Shown here: piece after piece, positions 8,311 through 16,199 of the stretch
Layout: each line of letters begins with the position of its first letter
Position numbering within the stretch: position 1 is the first letter of the stretch
NCBI GenBank assembly: GCA_049840815.1
Contig: JASGJI010000003.1
Span: 1-64,000 of the forward strand
DNA: 64,000 nucleotides
Source of the DNA: JASGDN01 sp049840815
Lineage (GTDB): Bacteria; Chloroflexota; Chloroflexia; Thermomicrobiales; UBA6265
Reading direction: 5' to 3'
Translations under genes and position numbers: made by a program
Notes under the pieces: model-generated
What the model was told of the DNA's origin: nothing
What the model saw: the letters and a program-made list of their open reading frames with translations, nothing else
Database searches by the model: none

Positions 8311-9732
8311 TCAGCTCGCCGCGATCACCGCATTCCGGAACCAGCCCGTCGCTCGCTCGTACTGCGCCGCGATCCGGCAGAGCGCGACCTCCTCGTCCGG
8401 GCGTCCCACGAACGACAGCCCGATCGGCATCCCGTCGCGATCCGCGCCACAGGGGACCGTGATCACCGGCTGGCCGGTCGTGTTCCAGGGCATCGTCAGC
8501 CGTGTGAACGCTGTCCCCACGCCCTCGATCCCGGATGGCACCGCCACCTGCAACGTCTCGGCATCCGGCGCGACTGCCGGGGCAGTCGGGGCGACGACGG
8601 CATCCAGCCGATGGTCGCGGTAGAGGCGGGCGATATCGTCGCGCAGCACCTGTCGCGCCAACCGCGCCCGCAGGTAGCGGCTACCGGGGATGATCGTTCC
8701 CGTCTCGAAGCGCATCCGCGCATCCTGACCCATCAGTTCCGGATCAACCCGCAGGTGCTCGTCGTGGACGGTGCCCGCCTCGACCCGGTTTACCAGCGCC
8801 GCCACGGCGCGGGCGGCAGCTGCCCCATCCCACTCCAGCTCGACGATCTCCGCGCCGAGTCGACGCAGGTCTTCTCCGGCGTCGCTCACGCTCGTGACCA
8901 CGTCCGGATGCGCGTCGTCCATGAAGAAGCCGCCGAGGACGCCGATCCGCACCCCTTCCAGGCCATTCGGCCCGAACGGCGCCAGCAGCTCGTCCACGAC
9001 GTCGATCTCGTCCACCCGTTGCGCCAGCGCCAGGTAGAGCGTCAGCGCGTCCGGCACCGACCGCGCAATCGGGCCGACGGTGTCCAGCGAGGGGGAGAGC
9101 GGGTAGACACCCTCCGTCGAGAGGCGTCCCCACGTCGGCTTGAGGCCGACCACGCCGCACAGGGCGGCTGGCGTGCGGATGCTGCCACCGGTGTCGCTGC
9201 CCAGCGCGCCGAGGCAACTGCCGATGGCGACGGATGCCGCCGAGCCGCCGGAACTGCCGCCTGGTATTCGGTCCGTGTTCCATGGATTGCGCGCCGGGTG
9301 GCTCACGACCCCTGCCGCGTATTCCTGTGTCACCGTTGTGCCGACCACGATGCCGCCCGCCGCGCGGAGGTGAGCCACTGCTGGGGCATCGTGGGTTGCG
9401 GGCGGGGAGCTTCGACGCTGGTCGGCGTTGGCGAACGTGGTCAGGCCAGCGACGTCGTAGAGATCCTTCACACCGAGCGGAATCCCGAGCAACGGGCGTT
9501 GACGCCGCTGCATCACGCGGTGGCGGTCCGCCTCGATGGCGAGTTCGCGCGCCTGGTTGGCGAGGACATGCACGTAGGCATGGATGCCGTGCTCCGTCAC
9601 CTCCATCCGGGCGATGGTCGCGGCGATCAGTTCCACGGCCGAGATCGCGCGGGCGTCCAGCAGCGTCATCGCCTCCCGGATCGTCAGCGTGGCGAGCTGA
9701 TGGATGAGTCCGGTTCCGGTGGCATCGCTCAC
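8311..9732 (-). CDS. Amidase (amidase signature family)
   Basis: Cytoplasmic amide hydrolase. The Ser-cisSer-Lys triad is visible: K89 in LGVKDLY, the cis-serine in GGSSGGS (S160) and the nucleophile in DTGGSIRTP (S184). At 473 residues it is full length. The start is GTG at 9732, preceded by AGGAGG at ideal spacing. Immediately upstream is an AtzG-like small protein. That family partners AtzE-type amidases, so this enzyme may act on biuret-, urea- or amide-type small molecules rather than as the tRNA amidase GatA; no GatB or GatC gene is near. Confidence 0.93.
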   Translation of the reverse strand: MSDATGTGLIHQLATLTIREAMTLLDARAISAVELIAATIARMEVTEHGIHAYVHVLANQARELAIEADRHRVMQRRQRPLLGIPLGVKDLYDVAGLTTFANADQRRSSPPATHDAPAVAHLRAAGGIVVGTTVTQEYAAGVVSHPARNPWNTDRIPGGSSGGSAASVAIGSCLGALGSDTGGSIRTPAALCGVVGLKPTWGRLSTEGVYPLSPSLDTVGPIARSVPDALTLYLALAQRVDEIDVVDELLAPFGPNGLEGVRIGVLGGFFMDDAHPDVVTSVSDAGEDLRRLGAEIVELEWDGAAAARAVAALVNRVEAGTVHDEHLRVDPELMGQDARMRFETGTIIPGSRYLRARLARQVLRDDIARLYRDHRLDAVVAPTAPAVAPDAETLQVAVPSGIEGVGTAFTRLTMPWNTTGQPVITVPCGADRDGMPIGLSFVGRPDEEVALCRIAAQYERATGWFRNAVIAAS

Positions 9733-9985
9733 GAGATCGCCTCCTCTCCCCGACGGGGCTCCACGCGGGATCGAAGGTGCCCACGGCGCTCGCGACGGCT
9801 TCGGCGGGCACGTCGGCCAGCACGTCGTCGATCAGGCGGGCGAACCGGAGCTGTCCCGCCATCTCCTGAACGAGCACCGGCAGGCGCGGGTCGTCGCCGG
9901 CGACCTCGATTCCCAGCATGGCGAGCATGGCCTGCACGGCGGCGGCATCAGGTGTCGGTGGGATGGGCGAGGAGGGCTCGGACAT
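9729..9985 (-). CDS. AtzG-like (DUF4089-type) small amidase partner, frameshifted end
   Basis: The first 75 or so residues from the ATG at 9985 resemble the AtzG-like family: a LAMLGIEV segment, a helix with QLRFARLIDDV, and a VGTFDPAW end. Such proteins bind and stabilise AtzE-type amidases. In this sequence the frame has no stop here and runs on for about 1 kb out of frame through the amidase gene. A one-base shift in the run of C and G bases near 9740-9765 would restore a normal end whose TGA overlaps the amidase GTG start (GTGA). I give the end for that corrected frame. Sequencing error or a real lesion are both possible. Confidence 0.55.
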
Positions 9986-10096
9986 GCGGTCGATGCTCCC
10001 TGGATCATGGCGTTGCCGGTGCCCCGCGAGGAACACCGGCGAGGATTGAACGCCATCTTCGGCGGTGCGCAGGCGGATGTCGAGTGGAGATTGGCC

Positions 10097-10594
10097 CTAC
10101 CAGCGGTCCCAGTGGACGATCTCTTCCAGCGGCTTGCGTTGCTTCTTGCCCTTGCCGAGGTTCTGCGCCGGGTATCCGAACGGCACCACGCAGACCACCT
10201 CCAGATCGTCCGGGATGTTCAGCAGGGGATTGACGTCTCCCAGTCCACCGAGGAACCCGACCCAGTTCGAGCCAACCCCCTGCTCCCACGCCACCAGCAT
10301 CATGTCCTGCACCGCGCGGCTGGCATCGGAGAGACCGTATGGCGATGCCTTCTCGACTGCCACGACGACCGCGAACGCCGCCTCCGCGATGTATGGACCA
10401 TGTTTCGCGGCAGGGGCAAGTTCCTCCAGGGCTTCCCGCCTCCGCACGACCACGAAGTGCCACGGCTGCTTGTTCTTGGAGCTCGCGGTCAGTCTCCCGG
10501 CTTCAAGGATGCTTCGGATCACGTCGTCCGGCACCGGCTGATCGGTGTACGAACGAACGGCCAGCAGGGTCTGAATCGCTTCTTCGACGTTCAT
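10097..10594 (-). CDS. Nitroreductase family protein
   Basis: A 165-residue FMN-dependent nitroreductase-fold protein. The N-terminal MNVEEAIQTLLAVRSYTDQPV contains the family's R-x-Y/F motif that contacts FMN phosphate, followed by ASSKNKQPWHFVVV, the conserved cofactor and substrate segment. The C-terminal PFGYPAQN and KKQRKPLEEIVHWDRW match the usual family end. The start at 10594 follows AAGGGAG. It is slightly shorter than typical members (180-220). It probably reduces nitro-aromatics, quinones or flavins using NAD(P)H, with the true substrate unknown. Confidence 0.9.
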   Translation of the reverse strand: MNVEEAIQTLLAVRSYTDQPVPDDVIRSILEAGRLTASSKNKQPWHFVVVRRREALEELAPAAKHGPYIAEAAFAVVVAVEKASPYGLSDASRAVQDMMLVAWEQGVGSNWVGFLGGLGDVNPLLNIPDDLEVVCVVPFGYPAQNLGKGKKQRKPLEEIVHWDRW

Positions 10595-10867
10595 GTTGCT
10601 CCCTTTCTCGATACGTCCGGTGAGTGCTTCGCCGCCCGCGTTCGTCATGAGGGTCCCGGTGGGGCGGTGCATGGATTCCATCACGATGATGGCGAGTTCA
10701 CGACTGGTATTGCATCCGGCATGTGGCGAGGTGACGGGCGAAAGGAGTAGCCCGGTCACTCGTCCGTTTGGGGAGGGTCGCATCTGGGTTCGGCGGCGCG
10801 TATGCTCCCCAAATGCCGCATCCATTGGTCGCGGTCAGTTGTGTTTCCGGGGTGGGGGGAAGGATTC

Positions 10868-12040
10868 ATGCTTCGTATTGCTCGTCGAGGGGAGACCGGT
10901 CGCCAGACGGTTGATCCGCTGGAGTTGTTCTACGATCTCGTCTTTGTCTTCACGATCACGCAGGTCTCGCATCTGCTGATTGAGCATCTCACCTGGACCG
11001 GCCTGGCCGAGTCCGCCGTGGTGCTGCTCGCGATCTGGTGGTCGTGGAACTACACGACGTGGTTCACGAACGAGGTCGATGTCGAAGCGCCCATCGTTCG
11101 CTTGCTCATGATCGGGCTAATGGGTCTCAGCCTGTTGATGGCGATTTCTGTTGCCGACTCATTTGGCGATCGGGCGCTGCTCTTCGCCGGGGCGTATGTC
11201 GCGATCCAACTCCTTCGCCACGGATTCCTGACCTTCGTGGCCGCGGGCGCGGGCACGCTCGAGCGGCTGCGCGCGCTGCACATCCTCATCTGGTTCGTCT
11301 TCGCCGGGATCTTCTGGATCGGCGGTGCCGTCGTCGGTGGTCACGCGCAGTTGACGCTCTGGGCAATCGGTGCCCTGATCGATTGCCTTGGGCCGATGGT
11401 CACGTATTGGGTGCCCGGCCTGCCGCGCCTCTCTACCATGGACTGGCGGGTGGTTCCGGAGCACTTCGATGAGCGGTTCCACCTCTTCATCATCCTGACG
11501 CTGGGCGAGACGATCATGATTACCGGCAACACCACGGCAGGGTTGCCGCTCGACACTGAACGGATCGTTGCTTTCGGCCTCGCCTTCGCCGCGACCGCTT
11601 CGCTTTGGTGGCTCTACTTCCAGTCCGGCATCACCGATGCCACCCACCGCCTGGAGCACGCAGCGGATTCCACCCCGATTGCCCGTGATGTGTACACATA
11701 CGGGCAGGCGCCGATTGTCGCGGCGATCATCCTTTCCGCCGTCGGCGATGAATTCGTGATCGCCCATCCGGGGCATCACCTGGAGCATGCGCAGCTCGCG
11801 GTGGTGATCGGCGGCCCCCTGCTCTTCTTGCTTTCGGAGGTTGCCGCCTTCTGGCGTCTTACCGGGCGTCCGATGGTCGAACGGCTCCTGGGAGCCATGC
11901 TGCTGCTCGGCGTCGGCTGGGTGGGGTTGCACGCGAGCGCGGTGACGACTAGCGCATTGGTGGTGGTTGTTCTGATTGTGGTGATCGCCATCGGCAGTCT
12001 TCGCGGGCGGCGGGGTGGCGCGATGTCGCCCGCAACCTGA
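10868..12040 (+). CDS. Low temperature requirement protein A (LtrA) family, copy 1
   Basis: Polytopic membrane protein of the LtrA family, 390 residues with about ten hydrophobic helices. The diagnostic N-terminal ELFYDLVFVFTITQVSH motif is present (about residues 19-35), as is WWSWNYTTWFT and a later HLFIILTLGETI segment. The biochemical role is not established. The start at 10868 has GGAAGGA upstream. A second LtrA gene follows 94 bases later on the same strand, so this is a tandem duplication. Upstream, 273 bases separate it from the divergent nitroreductase gene. Confidence 0.9.
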   Translation: MLRIARRGETGRQTVDPLELFYDLVFVFTITQVSHLLIEHLTWTGLAESAVVLLAIWWSWNYTTWFTNEVDVEAPIVRLLMIGLMGLSLLMAISVADSFGDRALLFAGAYVAIQLLRHGFLTFVAAGAGTLERLRALHILIWFVFAGIFWIGGAVVGGHAQLTLWAIGALIDCLGPMVTYWVPGLPRLSTMDWRVVPEHFDERFHLFIILTLGETIMITGNTTAGLPLDTERIVAFGLAFAATASLWWLYFQSGITDATHRLEHAADSTPIARDVYTYGQAPIVAAIILSAVGDEFVIAHPGHHLEHAQLAVVIGGPLLFLLSEVAAFWRLTGRPMVERLLGAMLLLGVGWVGLHASAVTTSALVVVVLIVVIAIGSLRGRRGGAMSPAT

Positions 12041-12134
12041 TCTGCCTGAATCAAGGATTCGCACGGCGGGACCGGCCACAGCAAATCGGGGCCTGTCGTG
12101 CGTCTGGTTCTCGGCGCGAAGGATGGTCCCACTC

Positions 12135-13334
12135 ATGACCGAGCCTCGTCATTCCGTACACCCGGTCATCTGGCGCGCGCCGGAGAGCGATGGGACTTCG
12201 ACCTCACTGGAGTTGTTCTACGATCTCGTCTTTGCGTTCACGATCACGCAGGTTTCGCATGTGCTGATCCGGAACCTGAGCTGGAAGGGCGCGGTGGAGG
12301 CGGGCATCGTCCTGCTTGGTGCGTGGTGGTCGTGGAATTACACGACGTGGTTCACCGATGAATTCGATGGGGACACCATTCCCATTCGATTGCTGATGTT
12401 CGGGTTGATGGCGTTGAGTCTGCTGATGTCGGTTGCGATTCCGGAGGCGTTCGGGCCGCGCGGTCTGCTCTTCGCGCTGGCCTACGTTGCGATCCAGATG
12501 GGTCGGCACGGATTCCTCGCGTTTGTCACAGCAGGACGCGGCTCGATCGAGCGGGAACGCGCGCTCAACATCCTGATCTGGTTCAGCTTCTCCGGGGTGT
12601 TCTGGATTGGCGGCGCGTTCGTGCAGAACAATGCCCGGATCGCACTCTGGATCGTCGCCCTGTTCATCGACTATGTCGCGCCGCTTTCTACCTACCCGGT
12701 GCCTCGCCGTCGGCGCCTCACGACCGAGGCGTGGGCCGTGAGCCCCAGACACTTCTCCGATCGGTTCGCCAGTTTCATCATCCTGACGCTGGGCGAGACG
12801 ATTGCGATCACCGGCGCGACGATGACGCTCGCGGCGCTTTCGTTCTCGCGCAGCACTGCATTCATCCTTTCTTTTCTCGGGTCGGCGGCATTCTGGTGGC
12901 TTTATTTCGCCCGCGCCAGCGATGCCTCCTGGTTTCTCTCCCGTGCCCAGGGCCGGACAAGCGTCGCGCGGGATGCCTTCACTTATGGGCATGTCCTGCT
13001 TGTCGCGGGCATCCTGCTGGCGGCGGTGGGAGACGAGTTCGTGCTGGAGCATCCGCTTGCGGCGCTTTCCGCGCGCGAGTTCCTGCCGGTGATGCTTGGA
13101 CCGGTAGTCTTCCTGTTGGCCCAGGTCTTCATCGGCTGGAGGATCTCGGGGGCGATCGAGCGGGACCGACTCACCGCCGCCCTCTGTGTGATCGTGCTCG
13201 GCGTGGTAGCGTGGACGCTCGGATGGCCGGCGTCGTTGGTGTCCGGCGCAATCCTCATCGTGCTGGCGGCGGTGCTGGCGATCCACATCTGGGAGCGGCC
13301 AGCCGCTCACGACCGGGAGGCAGGACGCGCGTGA
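12135..13334 (+). CDS. Low temperature requirement protein A (LtrA) family, copy 2
   Basis: Tandem paralogue of the preceding LtrA protein, 399 residues, sharing the ELFYDLVFAFTITQVSH and WWSWNYTTWFT motifs and the same helix pattern, but with many substitutions, so the duplication is old. The start at 12135 was preferred to the ATG at 12123, which sits on the ribosome binding site. The stop overlaps the GTG start of a GNAT acetyltransferase (GTGA), so the two are translationally coupled. Confidence 0.9.
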   Translation: MTEPRHSVHPVIWRAPESDGTSTSLELFYDLVFAFTITQVSHVLIRNLSWKGAVEAGIVLLGAWWSWNYTTWFTDEFDGDTIPIRLLMFGLMALSLLMSVAIPEAFGPRGLLFALAYVAIQMGRHGFLAFVTAGRGSIERERALNILIWFSFSGVFWIGGAFVQNNARIALWIVALFIDYVAPLSTYPVPRRRRLTTEAWAVSPRHFSDRFASFIILTLGETIAITGATMTLAALSFSRSTAFILSFLGSAAFWWLYFARASDASWFLSRAQGRTSVARDAFTYGHVLLVAGILLAAVGDEFVLEHPLAALSAREFLPVMLGPVVFLLAQVFIGWRISGAIERDRLTAALCVIVLGVVAWTLGWPASLVSGAILIVLAAVLAIHIWERPAAHDREAGRA

Positions 13335-13891
13335 ACGAATCCAGACGGCAGGCGACGCTCCTGCGTGCCGCGACGCGGGCCGACGTAGCGGCTCTCGCGG
13401 ATATCCACGTCCGGGCCTGGCAGCGCACCTATCGGGGGATGATGCCGGACGAGTTCCTCGATGCGCTCGCGCCGGAGCAGCGATACGCGCGGTGGGAGCA
13501 CGATGTTCTCGCCCCGGATGCCGAGATGACCGTGCTTGTGGCGGCTGATGAGGCGACGGGGCGGCTCGTGGGCTTCTGCAGCGTCTGCCCGCAGAAGCAT
13601 CGGGAGCCCGGCGACGAATCGCTGCCTCCGGCGGGTGAGATCTACACGATGTATGTCGATGTGGAGGACAAGGGACGCGGGACCGGCCGTCGCCTGCTGT
13701 CGGCGGGTGAGGACCGGATACGCGCGATGGGGTTCGCGCGCGGCGTGCTGTGGATGCTGGCGGACAACGCCCCGGCGCGCGGTTTCTACGAGCGGATAGG
13801 CTGGCGCGTCGATGGTGTCGCCACCGGCATCCAGTATGGCGATCGCCTCGTCCCCGAAATCCGCCTCGCCAAGATGCTGGAGGAGGCGTGA
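13331..13891 (+). CDS. GNAT family N-acetyltransferase
   Basis: A 186-residue acetyl-CoA-dependent acyltransferase. The N-terminus LRAATRADVAALADIHVRAWQ is typical of GNAT proteins related to RimI. The acetyl-CoA loop is DKGRGTGRRLL, and the end has the LADNAPARGFYERIGW motif containing the conserved tyrosine. Translation starts at GTG 13331, overlapping the LtrA stop. A second, frameshifted GNAT gene follows after two bases, with strongly similar N- and C-terminal motifs, so this is a second tandem duplication in the same operon. The substrate is unknown. Confidence 0.9.
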   Translation: MNESRRQATLLRAATRADVAALADIHVRAWQRTYRGMMPDEFLDALAPEQRYARWEHDVLAPDAEMTVLVAADEATGRLVGFCSVCPQKHREPGDESLPPAGEIYTMYVDVEDKGRGTGRRLLSAGEDRIRAMGFARGVLWMLADNAPARGFYERIGWRVDGVATGIQYGDRLVPEIRLAKMLEEA

Positions 13892-13893
13892 CC

Positions 13894-14413
13894 ATGAACG
13901 TCCGCCCGGCGCGACCGGACGATGCTCCGGCGATTGCGGCTGTCCACGTAAGGACGTGGCAGCACGCCTATCGGGAGCATATGCCGGCAGCCTTCCTCGA
14001 AAGTCTGAATCTGGCAGATCGCCAACGCATGTGGGAATCGATGCTGGCGGCGCCGAGTGCCTCGCTCCGCGACGCTGGTCGCGGACGACGAGCGGTCGTT
14101 GCTTGGCGTTTGCCATGTCGGGCCGGATCGGGATGCGGATGACTCGGTCCGGCATGGCTGCGGTGAGGTCGCCTTGATCTATGTGCTGCCGGAGGCCCAG
14201 GGGAGAGGTGTCGGACGGGCGTTGCTGGACGAGGCCTGCGACGCGATGCTGGATCTCGGCTTCACCGAGGCACGTCTCTGGGTGTTGGCCGACAATGCCC
14301 CGGCAATCGCCTTCTACGAGCGCATGGGCTGGCGGGCTGATGGCGCGGCCAAACAGGAGGAGATTGGCGGCCAGGTCATCGAGGAATGCCGGTACTGGCG
14401 CTCACTTGCCTAG
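13894..14413 (+). pseudogene. GNAT family N-acetyltransferase, interrupted by a +1 frameshift
   Basis: Close paralogue of the previous gene. The first frame encodes MNVRPARPDDAPAIAAVHVR and continues to WESMLAAPS. The second frame resumes with ATLVADDERSLLG and carries the acetyl-CoA loop (AQGRGVGRALL) and the ADNAPAIAFYERMGW end. The switch needs one extra base somewhere at about 14041-14070. Each half matches the intact neighbour well, so the lesion is recent or a sequencing error. If real, the product would lack its cofactor-binding half. The gene begins two bases after the preceding stop. Confidence 0.75.
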
Positions 14414-14438
14414 TGGAGTGCGTCGCAAGTCCTCGGGA

Positions 14439-14486
14439 TTGACGCCGTTTGCGGCGGGCCTATACTGGAGGTGGGAACTTCCCACC
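14439..14486 (+). promoter_or_regulatory. Promoter and operator of the AbrB/RelE toxin-antitoxin module
   Basis: A near-consensus -35 (TTGACG, 14439-14444) and -10 (TATACT, 14461-14466) are separated by 16 bases. Four bases after the -10, the perfect palindrome GGTGGGAACTTCCCACC (14470-14486) covers the expected transcription start. An AbrB-type antitoxin binding here would repress its own operon. Confidence 0.75.
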
Positions 14487-14551
14487 GAGCTTCATGCACG
14501 GACGAACAACGCCCAGGCACGGTGAAGAACACCCCATTCAGGAGGGACACG

Positions 14552-14812
14552 ATGGCTGTTGCTACCATCGATGCGAAGGGACGCATTGCCATTCCCGCCG
14601 AGATCCGGAAGCGACTTGGACTTGAAGCGGGCGACGCATTCTTCTTTGATGCCGAGGAAGGTGCGGATGTCATCCGCATTGTGAAGGCCGTGAACCCGTT
14701 TGACATCCTCGCCGACCGTGCGATCGACGAATACAACGCGGGCCGCACTATCAACCTGCGGGACTATGCTGCGGAGAAGGGCATCGCTTCCGATGTCGAC
14801 GAATCGGTTTGA
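14552..14812 (+). CDS. AbrB/MazE/SpoVT family antitoxin
   Basis: An 86-residue protein whose first 45 residues form a SpoVT-AbrB swapped-hairpin DNA-binding domain (AVATIDAKGRIAIPAEIRKRLGL). The acidic C-terminal half, ending DVDESV, is the usual toxin-wrapping segment. The start at 14552 follows AGGAGG. It overlaps the downstream RelE-like gene by 20 bases. It should neutralise that toxin and autorepress from the palindrome upstream. The frame is open to 14471 but the upstream codons lie in the promoter. Confidence 0.9.
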   Translation: MAVATIDAKGRIAIPAEIRKRLGLEAGDAFFFDAEEGADVIRIVKAVNPFDILADRAIDEYNAGRTINLRDYAAEKGIASDVDESV

Positions 14813-15113
14813 GGTCGAGCTCCTGCGAGAAGCCCTGAAAGATCTCAAGGCGCTCAAGCAGTACGAAAGCGATGCGATCGCGGAGATCCTGAGACTGGAA
14901 GATGACCCCTATCTGGGGCATGCATTGACCGGTAGTCTTCGAGGGACGCGGTCGCTGGAGTTCGCTCTCCCCGGATACGGGGAATGCCGGGCTGTCTACA
15001 TCGTCGACAAACGCGGTCGCGTCTGTATCGTATTCATTGTGGGACCCCACGAGAATATCTACCAGAAGGCCGAGCGTCGAGCGAAAGCCGCATTCAAGCA
15101 GGTCAAGGATTGA
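14793..15113 (+). CDS. RelE/ParE family toxin
   Basis: A 106-residue basic protein of the RelE/ParE fold. It has the N-terminal FEVELLREALKDLKALKQ helix, central DDPYLGHALTGSLRGTRSLEF, and the strand pattern ECRAVYIVDKRGRVCIVFIVGPHENIY typical of RelE ribosome-dependent mRNA nucleases. C-terminal basic residues (KAERRAKAAFKQVKD) could serve catalysis. The ATG at 14793 lies inside the antitoxin gene, implying coupling. RelE is commonly paired with RelB- or PHD-type antitoxins; an AbrB-type partner is less common but known. Confidence 0.88.
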   Translation: MSTNRFEVELLREALKDLKALKQYESDAIAEILRLEDDPYLGHALTGSLRGTRSLEFALPGYGECRAVYIVDKRGRVCIVFIVGPHENIYQKAERRAKAAFKQVKD

Positions 15114-15398
15114 GGGCCGGAGTCACACTCCAGCCCTCATGCCGTGCCTGTGGAGTTCCCTCGTACGCTGTCCGCTTTCCTCTGTTTCTCCCGCCTCGTT
15201 TCCCGGCTGGGGTCGACCTGATTTTCCCGATGCACGATCAGCGGATCGACAGCCGTTTCAGCATCGGGAAGCTCGTCGCGTTCAGCCGTGTGAGCGAACC
15301 GAGTGGACCGGAGTATTCGGCCTCGGCATTCCAGCGCGCGCGGATGTGACGGGATGATGGACGGGTCGCGGACTGAAGGGATTCCTGCAATCAGGGAC

Positions 15399-16190
15399 CT
15401 ATGCCGTCAGCATGCCACCACGAATGGTGGCGATCTCATCGCGACCCACCCCGGCGGCATGGAGATACCCCTCCGCCGATCCGTAGGTGGCATCCAGCGC
15501 GAGCAGGAAGGTCTGCATCGTCTCCGCCTGCGCCCGGATCAGTTGCTCGGGAATCTTCAGCCCTTCCGCCTGCGACGCGAGTTCCGGATTCGAGGCCATC
15601 CAGCCCTGAACCATCCGGCGCATGTTCCGATCCGTGATCGTGTAGTCGTCCACGATCAGCGCATCATCCACCTCCAGCAGGCGGAGCAGCAGCGCGACCG
15701 CGACTCCGGTGCGATCCTTCCCCGCCGCGCAGTGGATGACCGCTGGCAGGTCGTCGGTCGCCGCCAGCGTCCCGAATACCGTGCGGTACGACGCTTGCCC
15801 GTGGACGAGGAAGGCCGCGTACATCTCCGCCAGCGGCTTGTCATCCAGCGCCTCCGGCGAGGCGTCCACGTCCGTTACCGGCGCGTGAACGACCGTCGTG
15901 CCCCGCTCGACCAGCGGACTGGGGCCGGTTCGCGCGATCTCGGCCGGTGAGCGGAGGTCGATCAGCGTGCGGATGGAGATGCCTGCCAGCCGGTCCAGAT
16001 CGACGGGCGTCAGGCGGGCGAGCGCGTCGCTGCGAAAGACTCGTTCGCGGCGGACGGTCTGCCCGTTGCGGTTCATGAGTCCGCCAAGGTCGCGGAAGTT
16101 CGTCACGCCTTCCAGCGCCCATTCGCGGGGATCGAGCCCGGAGGGGGTCGATGTGTCTACCATCGTCGGGTCGGTTGTGGGATCAATCAT
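15399..16190 (-). CDS. Tyrosine-protein phosphatase (DSP-like, Y_phosphatase3)
   Basis: A 263-residue phosphatase. The P-loop HCAAGKDRTG (residues 153-162) supplies nucleophile C154 and arginine R160. The N-terminal NFRDLGGL and the DLRSPAEIAR segment are typical of the bacterial family that includes MptpB-like dual-specificity and phosphoinositide phosphatases. There is no signal peptide, so it is cytoplasmic unless exported by another route. It begins nine bases after the NhaA-thioredoxin gene and is probably in the same operon; no functional link is obvious. Confidence 0.9.
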   Translation of the reverse strand: MIDPTTDPTMVDTSTPSGLDPREWALEGVTNFRDLGGLMNRNGQTVRRERVFRSDALARLTPVDLDRLAGISIRTLIDLRSPAEIARTGPSPLVERGTTVVHAPVTDVDASPEALDDKPLAEMYAAFLVHGQASYRTVFGTLAATDDLPAVIHCAAGKDRTGVAVALLLRLLEVDDALIVDDYTITDRNMRRMVQGWMASNPELASQAEGLKIPEQLIRAQAETMQTFLLALDATYGSAEGYLHAAGVGRDEIATIRGGMLTA

Positions 16191-16199
16191 CGGGAATCC

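Noticed and set aside
8744..9728. Long extension of the AtzG-like frame through the amidase gene
   Set aside because: The translation after the AtzG-like end is Arg/Gly/Pro-rich and out of frame with a well-supported amidase; best explained by a one-base error.
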